A stretch of DNA of 64,000 nucleotides from positions 868,001-932,000 of the forward strand of contig JAXBDG010000017.1 in NCBI GenBank assembly GCA_036320915.1, given 5' to 3'. This DNA is from Linnemannia elongata (taxonomy: Eukaryota > Mortierellomycota > Mortierellomycetes > Mortierellales > Mortierellaceae). The position numbers and the translations under genes are program-made. The notes beneath the pieces were generated by a model that was not told the DNA's origin, ran no database searches, and saw only the letters and a list, made by a program, of their open reading frames with translations. The stretch's first letter is position 1, and each line of letters opens with the position of its first letter. Positions 1 through 10,319 of the stretch are shown here, one piece after another.

Positions 1-356
1 AATGGATACGAAGAATGAGAATTACACACCCAAACAAATAAGCAAACTAGCAAGCAAGCATAATAAACAAACATAGAATCGGAAAGGCAGTGAGCGATGG
101 TGTGAAAACCACTCTCTATAGGTACAGCATTGAATGGAGTGCCGCTTGAGTGTGGGGCGTATCATAGAAATGAACCATATGTTATCCAAAGGAAATACAA
201 CATCATGAAAGAATGGGTATTTGTTTGTTTTTATTTGAGTGCTTTTTTGGCGTGAAAAAAATGGACAAGAACGAAAGATGCAAATGGTGTTGGATGGGTG
301 AGAAATGCAAGAGAATGGTACATGGGGTGGGCGAAAACAAAAAGGAACAAGGAGGT
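1..356. other. 3' flank of the MATE gene, no gene seen
   Basis: This A/T-rich stretch lies downstream of the MATE stop codon on the minus strand and presumably carries its 3' UTR. Open frames here are short or overlap the MATE coding region in other frames. Nothing else is recognisable. Confidence 0.5.
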
Positions 357-3300
357 TTACTCTTCATCATCATCGCTGGTCCGCTTGGCAAGGACATCGT
401 TGCGCTCCTTGCACTTGATGACCTCGGCTCTCCAGTTAGTCTTGAAGATAACAAACAACTCTCCCAATCCAACCATCCAGAGCGCCACACACAGTGCCGA
501 CCACAAGCCTTTAAGACCCCACTGCAACTTGAACGCCAAGAGGTATCCGACAGGGAAGGCGACCAGGTAGTAGGCAATCAAGTTCAGGTAAGCGCCGAGA
601 TGTTGCAATCCAACACCACGAAGGACTCCACCGCCAACACCAGCAAGACCGTCGCTGATCTGGAAGAGCGCAACCAAAGGCAAGACCATGGCGACAGTGC
701 TGACAACATCCGCATCCTCGCTGAAGAGACGACCCCAGCGGTCCTTAAAGACAATCAACATGGTCGAGTTGACCATGCCAAAGATGATCGACAGCGCAAT
801 CGAGACACGGGCAGCGACCTTGGCAGAACGAGCATCGCCTAATCCAATCAGATTTCCAACACGGTTCGAGGCAGCGATCGAGATACCAAAGGGGACAGTG
901 TACAACAATCCAGACGTTTGGACAACAACCGACTGAGCGGCCAGGGCGACCGTTCCGAGGTACGAGGCAGCCAATGAGACGACCTCAAAAGCCCACCACT
1001 CGGTGCACACCATCATCACACCGGGGAGCGCCAGCTTCAAGAATGCAGGCCATCCAGTCAAGCAGTCCCGGCTCCAGCCACCCCAGCCCTGGTATCCATC
1101 GACAAAGCGAATGTAGAGCAACAAAAGGATCAACATGTTCCAGTACGAGATCGATGTAGCAAGTGGTGCTCCGATGTATCCCATACCGATGTACTTGTTC
1201 CAGACGAGGGTGTAGTTGAGGACAACGTTGATGGGCGAGGCAATTAGGAGGACATATGTGCTGGCGTGCATGTTTCCCTGAGCCTGCAGGTATTTCTTGA
1301 CACACTCAAAGATTAAAAAGGCGGGTGCACCAGGCAAGAGGCCGCGCAGGAAGAGCGCCGCGTGCTGAGCAAGTGCTTGCTCCTGGCCCAAGAGCATAAA
1401 GATGTACTCGGACGAGAGCCAGACACCGGCAATGGGGACAAAGAGGACCATCAACACAAGGATGGCACGCTGGAGATGGAGTCCGAGGGTGTGGGGATGA
1501 TGGCTGGTATAGGACTGAGAACACAGAGTGTCCAGAGCCGTGGCTGTACCAAGTGAGACGGACCAGCACGTCACAGCGGCGAACATTGAGGCCAAGGAGG
1601 AGGCAGCCAATTCTATTTCGTACAACAGTCAGGGGTGTGGGAAAGCGTGCAAACAGGAGTTAGTGTGTAAACATTGCAAGGCCAGATCGATCGATTCAGT
1701 CCAATCGCATGGGATGGGTATCTAGACACAACTAGACTATTGGATCTGCTACTGGTGTTCCTCTTTTGAGGAAATCGGAATGATGTGATGGGTGCCATGC
1801 TGTCATTGCCTAATGGTGGGAGTAGCACAGTCCTTCCTTCTTTCTCCCCCTTTTTGAATACCATCCTGCATTGTCCCAAAGCAAAATCTTGCTGGCCGTT
1901 GCATGTGCATATGGGCGACAGTCTTTTCCATTCTTCCTTTTTCCTTGATGCGCCTTTTCTTTTTTTTTTTTTTTTTTGTCTTGACTCCTCTATTTTTTGC
2001 GACATGGTCCATGCATCTACTCTTTGCATTATTTCTTCTCCGTTCAGATTATCGACTTCAACCCCGTTCATGTTTGTGGTATGTTTGGTGCGATCGTAAT
2101 CAAATACCAATGCCGACTTCTTTTTTGCTGCCTAGCCTGTTTTCCCTACTTTCTCCTCACATCCTTCCTTCTATTTCCTCACTCCGCGCGTGAAAAGAAA
2201 AAAAAAAATCCCGATTCTCCCAGCTGAGTCTTTTTCGAACATGAGAACAAGTAAACGAGAAACAAATAGATCTTTCCTCCTCCTCTTCCCCCCCTTCAAC
2301 TCAACCCCTTCTCGCTCACTTTTGCTTCTTTTTTTGTCTCTCCGTCTCCCCGTCTCCCCGTCTCAACAAAACTGCGCTGCTTCCCCGCTGTAAATGAATG
2401 TGGAATGATGTTGTTGCTTCCATTTGTTAGCGTTTTTGGTATTTGCGCTTCCTAGGATCCTTGCTCGATGACTGTGGTGGTAGTAGTAGTGCAATGATAG
2501 GATAGTTTGTGGTTGTTTGCCGGATAATATTAACAGAAAAGGGTGTGGTCCGTTCTGTTGTTAGATGACGAATATGACGAATACGCCTCCTTGCTCCTCA
2601 ACGTGCATGAATCCCCCCACCCTTGCTGTTCTTACTGAACGCAGCATAATCCTGTCCAACCAAACAAGAAAAATAAAGAGCGCAAAAAAATAGTGGGTTT
2701 GTGCTACCCCTTCCCTTTCCTTTCTCCACGTACTCCTCCTCCATTCCTTTTCCTTTTTGCCCAGTGTTAAATCCCCTTCTTCGTCTATTCACCCATCCCT
2801 TTCCTCCTCGCATATATTTTCCCTCTCCGCCTTATCACATCGATAAGAACCAGGCCACATGCAAAAAACATGAAGAAAAATAAAAGCGCAAAGGAGGAAA
2901 GGAGGAAAGGAGGAGAGGTCAAAAGAATAAGCTAGCAAAACAACTGCCTGAGTAGCACACTTTTTGGTCAACACATACAGAGAGACCAACCACAATAAAA
3001 ATAAGGGATGAATCTCTTGCAGGACAGGTATTGGAGAAAGAACAGAAAAGGTTTGGTGTTTGTGTGCATGTACAGCGGTAAAAAGTTCTGTGTCTTTTCT
3101 GTGAGTAGGAAAAGTATGAATTGGACGACACAGGAGCGGAGTTTTCGTCTTTTGCCTCTCAATGCAGCTGCAATGAGAGCGAAAAGGGAGAGGAAGGAAA
3201 GGAAAATACGACGAGAAACAAGGCCACTTACCAATGGATCCAAGATGACCAAGAGAGACCAAACTGGCGAGCTGGAGAGAGTTTTGGAGGACGTAGGTGA

Positions 3301-3766
3301 GAACGACTGGGGCCGAGTACCGCAGTAAGATCTTGAACTCCCGTACAGTTAGGTCGCGGATCGACATATACTGACCCGAACTGCTGCTGTTTCCTTGCTC
3401 GAGAAGGGTGTCGGTCGACGAGACCGATGTGCCGTGGCTATGGTGATTGTTATTAGGGTGATAGTCGTCGTCGTCGTCATGGTTGTTGTTGGTAGAGGTA
3501 TAGGAACCAGGGTGGTTCTGGATGGGAGCCTTAGTGATCAAAGGAGACCGTTCGGAGATAGTCGACAATCCTGGACCACTCGGCGCAGCCAAGGAGTTGG
3601 TGTTATAGTTGTTATTGCTGTAAGCCTGTGACGGAGAGGTCGCACTTGATGGTACTGCTGAGCCGGTGGCAGAGGTATTGTTGTTGTTGTTGTTGCCGTT
3701 GGGTGGGCTTGGAGGGAAGGCATGGTCGTAAGCCTGCTCGAAGGAGTGCTTGGGGAAAGAGGACAT
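357..3766 (-). CDS. MATE-family multidrug/organic cation exporter
   Basis: Predicted MATE (multidrug and toxin extrusion) membrane transporter of about 596 residues, which would export organic cations or toxins by H+ or Na+ antiport. Two exons: 3766-3232 and 1612-357, with a GT..AG intron. Joining them restores the family motif GHLGSIELAASSLASMF in frame, followed by the MATE hallmark TALDTLCSQSYT. The first 140 or so residues are a hydrophilic tail rich in Ser and Asn, with NNN runs, common in fungal vacuolar MATE proteins such as yeast Erc1. The rest is a polytopic membrane domain with roughly 12 segments. The start is the first ATG in the exon 1 frame. The intron of about 1.6 kb is unusually long for a fungus. 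The family is clear; substrate and membrane are not. Confidence 0.9.
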
Positions 3767-4456
3767 GATCAGATTCGGATCAGTTCGACTGAGGAGAGCA
3801 AGAAAAAAAAGAACCCGGGCGAATCAGTCAATTGCGTTTGAGCAAAAGAGTGACGAAGGAGGGGTGGGGAAAAGAGTGATGAGCCTCTTTTTTTTGAGAG
3901 GCAAAGGCGGTGGAGGGAGAGTGGAATGTAGAGTGTAGCAAGAAAAGTATGTAGGAAGGCCGAGAGTGCAAGAGTGTAAAAGGGTTAGGAAAAAAAAAAA
4001 AAAAAAGAAGAAAAAAGAGAGAAAAGGAAAAGAGAAATAGAAAGTTTTTGCAGACCTCAATTTTCTTTCATTTCCCAGTCACGGTGGCATTTTTCCTTCC
4101 CGTTTTTCCTTCGCGGATGGATATTTCGGAAGGATTCCCTTCGTTACATATTTAGTAAAAACCCCTGTCTTTACTGTCTTCACTGTCTTCACTCCACTCT
4201 CTACACTCTCTTCAACTTTACAACCACGGACAACAGCAGCTCTACAGAGTCTTCAACATCTACCCACACCAAAATAGAGGTCTCCTGACCGCCGAACGTA
4301 TGACTGAAAGAATACCTGCGAAACAACCCAATTTTCCTTCGTTCGGTTTTCCTTCGTGAAGGTTACTCTGAAGATGTTCACGACGTTTTTATCCCTTTTG
4401 CCCGTCCATGGAATGACAGACTAGGATAAATGTACTATAGGTTCAATCTATAGAGA
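3767..4456. other. Intergenic: MATE promoter and 3' flank of the Fanzor fusion gene
   Basis: The left part (to about 4060) is pyrimidine-rich on the minus strand with long homopolymer runs, as expected for the MATE leader. The right part lies just 3' of the fusion gene's stop codon. It holds a tight cluster of TTTTCCTTCG-like motifs (separate entry). A 19-codon ATG frame at 4300-4359 is too short to call a gene. No clear terminal inverted repeat or target-site duplication was found. Confidence 0.5.
4088..4365. repeat. Dispersed TTTTCCTTCG motifs with small hairpins
   Basis: Two blocks, about 4088-4135 and 4330-4365, each carry two spaced copies of TTTTCCTTC followed by CG-rich bases. The second block ends in a perfect hairpin CCTTC-GT-GAAGG, and the first is followed by GGAAGG...CCCTTCG. 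The blocks are about 240 bp apart in the same orientation and lie 90-370 bp beyond the 3' end of the Fanzor fusion gene. In TnpB and Fanzor loci the guide RNA is usually made from the 3' end of the nuclease gene and its flank, so this is where one would look. That link is inference; no homology to a known omegaRNA was tested. Confidence 0.4.
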
Positions 4457-7400
4457 TTAGGGGCTTTTTGGAGGGGGTCTTGCAAGGGCCTCGGGCCGTC
4501 CTTGAGACTTGAGGTACTGTTTTCCGATCAAAGCAATGTTGTGCGCCCCCACTCCATCTCGGTGAATCCACCGAGTGCACTCAATGCAGGCGCATGCTCT
4601 AATCGAAGGCTTGGCAAGTCTTGACTTCTTGCCCTTAGAAACGCAAGTTGGGCACATTGTGGATGTAAGATATTCATCCACTAACGCTACCTTGTACCCA
4701 AGCGCCATGCACTATCAAATTTAAAAAAGATAAATGCATCAATATACATGTGTATCCATATTACCATGGTGTTGAAAAGACATATGGTACTTGTAAATAC
4801 AACCATCCGTACATCCTCTTCTTTCTACCCTTCCCTTTTCTTATCATTACCTTCTGCTGTAGCCTGCGCAGGAACGTTTGATGGACCGATGTGAGGTTAA
4901 GCCCTGTCCGAAAGGTTCCGTTCCCCAGGGCAAAAAGGACTTTTCTTTGATCGACAGATACATCCTTACAGGCCTGATCCACCATGCGCAAAACACCAGC
5001 AATAGCCAGATCCATCTCTGCCAACTTTGCCATCCTATGTTGGTGTACGGCCTTCTTCCAGTCCGACGACGAGTAGAATCCATGGATGATCGGCTCCAAC
5101 TCGAAATACTGCTGATGTGCGGATTTGACGGCGTCCAAAGATGCGTATGAGGTTGGATGGAGGGCATTCTCAAGATCATGTATCGAGGGTAGAAAAGTCG
5201 CCCTGTTCCTGTCATCCATCTTTCTCGTCCAAAGGCTTGCGTCGACACTATCTGCGGGGCCGGCTGTTGGGTGTTGTCGCCTCCATTCCTGCTCCCATGC
5301 TCTGAAGGCGAGTGTTGGTTGATACAGTGATGCGCGCTTCACCAACAAGTTGACCACAGTTGTATCATCAAGACATACACAGAACGCACCGCTCACAACT
5401 TCGCCTGGATCAATGCCAACCACCACCACCGACTCCAAGTTTTGACCGAATGCGTTGGTCATCGACTGTTGTGTTGGGTACTGCTTTTCGATACGTTTTA
5501 AAAACTCCTTGTAGCCCAGCGTTTGTCGATTCTTGGTGAGGTCATACGCCAAAAGTTGCAGCTGGTGGCCGTCCGTGCGGATGAAATTGTTTAACGCATA
5601 CCGAAAAAATCCTGCGCCTGGAGGAGGGGTCGGCAATGGGGGGTTCAAAGGCAACGGCGTTGTAGATGCTGAGGAAGATGATGAGGATCTGGCCGGGATG
5701 GACGCATTGTGCCGGGCTCGGTAATAGTTAATCCGGTCTATCTTGTATCGTGCGAGAGGTATTTGGCCATAGATGTTGGGGTATGTTGTGGCGCATTGAT
5801 CCATTGTTGTAGTGCGTTTCCCATATGTTGTCTGTTGTTTAAGTGCGTGCCGAACCGTGTTTCGATCTCCAATGAAAAGCATCTTGATGATGTTCCCGAA
5901 TGATGAACTGAGTTGTTGCCCGGCCCACTGAGAGGTATAAGTGCCGCCGCTCCAGATCAGTCCGACTTGACCTGCATCTCTTCCCCAAAGGATACTCCTC
6001 AGTTCGTTCTCACTGATGTCGATAAAGCCGTCGGTCATCTTGGACTGGATACAGAAACGAGGTCGGTTTGCCGCTGGAAGCTTCATAAGATAGCCCCAGC
6101 ATGATCGGATGTGTCCCGGCTTGAAGACAATTTTTTTCGACTTCTTTGAGGGGTCATCGTCATCGGTACTACCGACGTCATCGGCTTCACCGGCGATATT
6201 GGCTTCATCGACATCATCGGCTTCGTCAGCATCATCGTCCTCATCGTCCAGAGTAGCACCGCCATCGTCAGGTTTGTTTTCATCTTCTTGCTCAACTGTT
6301 GGAAGTTGGGAGGGATCGAACCCAAGCTTCACCATCTAGTATTGTTAAACCAAAAAAAGTACAATGTTAGACTAGGCAATTCACACACTCCAGTTATCAA
6401 TGGCGCCTCATCAATGACTAAGGCGATCAGTACCTTTGTGCGGATAGTTTGTAGCAACTTTCTGTAATGCAACTTCATAGCCAAACAAATCTTGGGCGCC
6501 AGCTCTTGGATGATAACAGCAAGGGGTATGCTGGATGGGTTAAGAGCCTTGAATCCCGGATGCAACTTCTTGAAGTCCTCAAAAATCGATTCCGCCTTTG
6601 TCCGTGCATCCTTCGACTTTAGGTCGGTAGCCACAGTTCCTTGTGGGCTCGTCGAATCTCGAAGAACAAACGACAACAGGTTCCCAATAAGCCTATCTGC
6701 CCAGGCCGAATCCAGAATGGTCTCCAGAAAGGACGTCTGACCACTGGTCATGGGTTGACCCTGGATCGTCTGCCGTGAACTGGGAAATAGCTCTCGGAGG
6801 ATCTGCATTTCAAGCATCTTGTAAACAAAATGCTTGGCGGTATTGACGATAGACACAGCCATATCAAGTCTCTGGGCAATCAGGTCGACGTTCGCCGTGG
6901 AGAGATCGGTAGCTCGTTTCAGACATCCCTTGATAGTTCCTGTGGTAAGGACGATTGTGGCGAAAGCACCCCTGAATGACTTCTTTAGAGCAGCAGGACC
7001 AGTCTTTTCCTTTTTTGGATATTGAAGATAACTCCTCTTTCCCTTAACTACGGGGGCAGTAGCAGCTTGTTTGTTGATGGTAGTGGAATCCTTGGGCTTG
7101 TATGGTCGAGGGGTTGAAGGTGTTAAGCCTGTCAACTCTATTTCCTGAATGGGGCTGGCCATCTCGAGATTGACCGTTTGAGGTACGTAGCGATCTGCTA
7201 AATCCGTTCGGGATCGGAAGCTAGACATAAAAGCACCGGTATTGTGAAGAGTGAGATTAGTACAGAGAAGCAATAGAAATCAATAAAAGTAGCTGGATAT
7301 AGCTAAAGATGACACTAAAAAGTACATACCTTGACCTCTGCCATTTCTGCCTTCTTCTTGACCGGGCGCGTGACTTATGGCGCCTTTCCCGCTTTTTTTT

Positions 7401-9022
7401 CTTTTTATAGAGTGGTGTTTCTTGGTTGATAGGTGGGGGCGCTGGTGGTCCTGTATGTGATGTTCGGGTCCGTGAGAAACGCTCCCAGTTGGCCTTTGCC
7501 TTTCTTAACTCGACCTCCTGAATGATAGTCTTGATACGGCTGAGGATATCGGGTGTAGAGGAAGTCGTTTCGGCAGTGTCGGTAGGTAAGGGATGCTCGG
7601 TACACATCACGAACGCTTGAAGGGCATGATCGAACTCGTTGTCTTGTATTATCAACTGGCGCTCAGCTTTCTCCACCCTTCTCGTGTCCCTTTTGTCGGC
7701 TTCCTCATTTCTTCGATTACGCGACGCTCTATTCAACATGGAGACCTCCGCGAGCTCCTGAACCTTTTCGGCGTTATCCTTTACATTTTCCAGGTATTGA
7801 GTGATGCAGACTTTGAATTGTCGAAGTCGTTCCTGGCAGCTCAGTCCCTGAAGTCCGTCCAGTTTGAATGTCCGAACAATCTTAGCGTTTGATACCAAGC
7901 CATAGAAAGGAACGCCGTCGGTATAGTCGTTGGTTGTTAATATACCAAGAAGAAGAAGATGGTCCGGGGTTTTGAGCTCGTATCGATCCAAGAGATCCTG
8001 TTTCTGAAATGTTTTCCAATCCTTGCCAACAGGAAGAGTGATCGATGTAGAGGCCTTATAGACCAACAAGTCGGAATCCTTGGTGATGACTCGAACATCC
8101 TCCGGCTTGACCGCATTTTGGAGACAACGGGCAATGCAGCAGTCGGCTTGGTGGGTGCAGCGACATATTGTCCATCCCAGTTTCTCCAGAGCATTCAGCA
8201 CTTGTCTCGCGGCATCGGGTGGTGCTCGATAAACAGACTTCAGACGCCGGTATAGCTGCTTCGTCCCTTTAATCTTCTTGTTGTCATAGTCCTTCTGGAG
8301 TTTTCCCATCCGTGTCGTTAGATCGTGATCCCGTTTCCGATGGGCATGCTCCTTCTCGACCGAACGGGGACCGTCGGCGTGGATTGTAGTGCGCTGCTGT
8401 GAGACTTTTTTCATAAGGATGTCGTGAATAACCAAGCCTATGTGGCCATAGTCCTATTGAAAAACCAAAGCAATGAGATTGTGTAAGTTACATTTCTTAC
8501 AGCAGCTTGATCTTTGCCCAAGTATATCTGAAAATGCAATATACTTACAATGCCCTTGTTGGCAACGACTGTGGTTGTAAGAGCACCATTACTGTCAAGG
8601 AAGATTTGAGCTGGCCCTCCTTGCAGTAAGTGTTGAAGGTTTGTCACCAAGGTTGTCGAAGCCGGGATGGGAGGGGTTACAACAAGCCCAGTGCCGGTCG
8701 GAGTACTTGTGCCCGAGGGAGATCCCAAGGTAAGGCGAGCATGCTTGGTGGATGGGCTCCCAAACTCGATACCCTCAAACTCTGATGGTGAATGAGGATG
8801 TTTTTGTTCGCCTTCTGGTATGTTGGTAGCGAAAGTTGTGTTTTGTGAATAGTGCATTCGGGCCTGCCTGGCTTCAAAGTTGATGGTATCGTAAAATGCA
8901 CGCGAGTTCAACAGGGCGAAGAACATCGCTGGAAAGTCCACATGGCATGTTTTTTGGGTGAGATCTTCTTCGGTTCCGTTGGAGGCCTCCTTGATCCACT
9001 TAGGAAGGGCACTGACTCCCAT
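4457..9022 (-). CDS. XPG/FEN1-like nuclease fused to a Fanzor (TnpB-like) RNA-guided nuclease
   Basis: Five exons (9022-8549, 8453-7330, 7220-6434, 6335-4851, 4711-4457), introns of 95-139 nt, all GT..AG and phase-consistent, predict about 1,374 residues without a stop. Residues 1-335 form an XPG/FEN1-like PIN nuclease: MGVSALPKW start, acidic residues at D29, D185, D262, D284, D286 and D334 (KDSD, TNDY). Residues 509-533 are a basic, NLS-like run. A poorly conserved helical part follows, then an Asp/Glu-rich linker (about 812-858). Residues 1100-1342 carry the TnpB/Fanzor core: RuvC-I VGIDPG (D1104), RuvC-II VDEYLTS (E1303), zinc ribbon CPTC...CIEC (1310-1335) and RuvC-III HRDGVGAHN (D1342). 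Known TnpB/Fanzor proteins cut DNA guided by omegaRNA; FEN1 proteins cut 5' flaps. Activity here is inferred. Alternative: two adjacent genes, which the splice phases argue against. Confidence 0.88.
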
Positions 9023-9042
9023 TCCTGAACTATGTTCAGGAA
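9022..9042. repeat. Perfect 9-bp inverted repeat at the fusion gene's start codon
   Basis: TTCCTGAAC and GTTCAGGAA are separated by TAT. The left arm starts at the first base pair of the fusion gene's ATG, so the transcript could form a hairpin directly before and touching the start codon. It could also be a palindromic protein-binding site. No further support is visible. Confidence 0.6.
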
Positions 9043-9300
9043 ATTGAGCATGCTAGGGTGAGTCTTTTTGCTTGTTGAGTTGTGAAGAATAAATTGAGCG
9101 TGATTCGCAATCATATCCAGCATTGGCCTTACAGAATGTTACTTGGAGGACTTAGAATGAGTATAGCAAAGATATATGTAGAGTGGTGTGTAGGAAGATG
9201 TGGACGAGAGTATGAGAAGTGAAGTTTACTTGAGAGAGTGTGGTTGGAAGCTGATGAGGAAGGAAGGAAAGATGGGAAATGGAGGTGGGTTTTATAGAAA
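9023..9300 (-). promoter_or_regulatory. Putative promoter and leader of the Fanzor fusion gene
   Basis: On the minus strand TATAAAA occurs at 9296-9290, about 270 nt before the ATG, followed by a C/T-rich leader. This is the layout of an ordinary RNA polymerase II fungal promoter and suggests the gene is transcribed on its own. Transcription start unknown. Confidence 0.45.
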
Positions 9301-9479
9301 AGGAGGAGGTAGAAAATGATATGCTTATGTATAGAGACTACTATACTACTTATGAAGTTCTCCTATGCCTACCTTATGCAACACAGCCAAAAATGACCTG
9401 CTCAAGGCTCCTTGATCCAATTTGCTTCAAAAGAAAAGACCATGCATACTTTGCATGATAGTCAACATCACAAACCATG
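9301..9479. other. Short spacer, no gene seen
   Basis: The sequence lies between the fusion gene's promoter and the minisatellite. No coding or structural signal was recognised. Confidence 0.4.
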
Positions 9480-10195
9480 GCCTCTCTTCTTTTTCTCTTT
9501 TTTTGCCTCTTTGTTCTTCTCTCTCTGTCTGTCCTTCTCATTCTGTTTATTTTTCTTTGGTTGTTTTTCTCACGATTGTGGATTTCGCCTCTCTGTCTAC
9601 TTGTTCCTCTCTGTCTGCTTGTATCTCTCTGTTTGTCCCTCTCTGTTTGTTTATTTTTCCTTCTCGCGATTGTGGATTTCGCCTCTCTGTCTGCTTGTCC
9701 TTCGCTTTCTGTTCGCCTCTGTCTGTTCCTCTCTATCTGTCCCTCTCTTTCTGTTTGTTTATTTTTCCTTCTCACGATTGTGGATTTCGCCTCTCTGTCT
9801 ACCTGTCCCACTCTGTCTGCTTGTCTTTCTCTGTTAGTCCCTCTCTTTCTGTTTATTTTTCTTTGGTTGTTCTTCTCACGATATTGGACTTCGCCTCTCT
9901 GTATGTCTTTCTGTTTGTGCCTCACTTTTTTCTTCTCTGTCTTTTCTCTCTGTCTTTTCTCTCCGTCTGTCCCTCTCTGTTTGTTTATTTTTCCTTCTCG
10001 CGATTGTGGATTTCGCCTCTCTGTCTGTTCCTCTCTGTTTGTCCCTCTCTTTCTGTTTGTTTATTTTTCCTTCTCACGATTGTGGATTTCGCCTCTCTGT
10101 CTGTGCCCCTCTGCTGTTGTTCCTCTTTGTTTGTCCCTCTCTAGATTTCGCCTCTCTCCCTCTCTTTGTCGCTTTTCTGTCTCTCATTATCTTTG
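9480..10195. repeat. Degenerate C/T-rich minisatellite
   Basis: A unit built around GATTGTGGATTTCGCCTCTC preceded by TTTATTTTTCCTTCTC recurs near 9573, 9668, 9776, 9878, 10002 and 10078, with a partial copy at about 10144. Spacing varies from about 75 to 125 bp, with runs of CCTCTCTGTCTG between. All frames stay open because the unit contains few stops, which creates spurious long frames on both strands. It sits between the nuclease fusion gene and the Argonaute relic. Confidence 0.85.
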
Positions 10196-10319
10196 TGGCC
10201 GATGTAAACCATCCCGCAGACTGCCTTTTATGAATCATAATACTGCATGAGCAAGCTCTATATTTCGTGTTTACTACAGTAAGTGATACAATATATACTT
10301 CCACCACTGCGATGTTAGC
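10196..10319. other. Spacer before the Argonaute relic
   Basis: Short non-coding stretch. The 5' part of an Argonaute PIWI domain, including the first catalytic Asp region, would be expected here but is not recognisable. Confidence 0.4.

Noticed and set aside
4300..4359. 19-codon plus-strand ATG frame between MATE and the fusion gene
   Set aside because: Too short, inside a repeat block, with no conserved neighbour or splice continuation.
4060..9400. Terminal inverted repeats bounding the Fanzor fusion gene
   Set aside because: Comparing the flanks by eye gave only weak C/T-rich similarity and no target-site duplication, so no transposon edge is claimed.
9374..10250. Several 140-257 codon frames on both strands
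   Set aside because: All run through the minisatellite and simply repeat the unit (RLWISPLCL-like or Arg/Lys/Glu-rich), so they reflect the repeat, not a gene.
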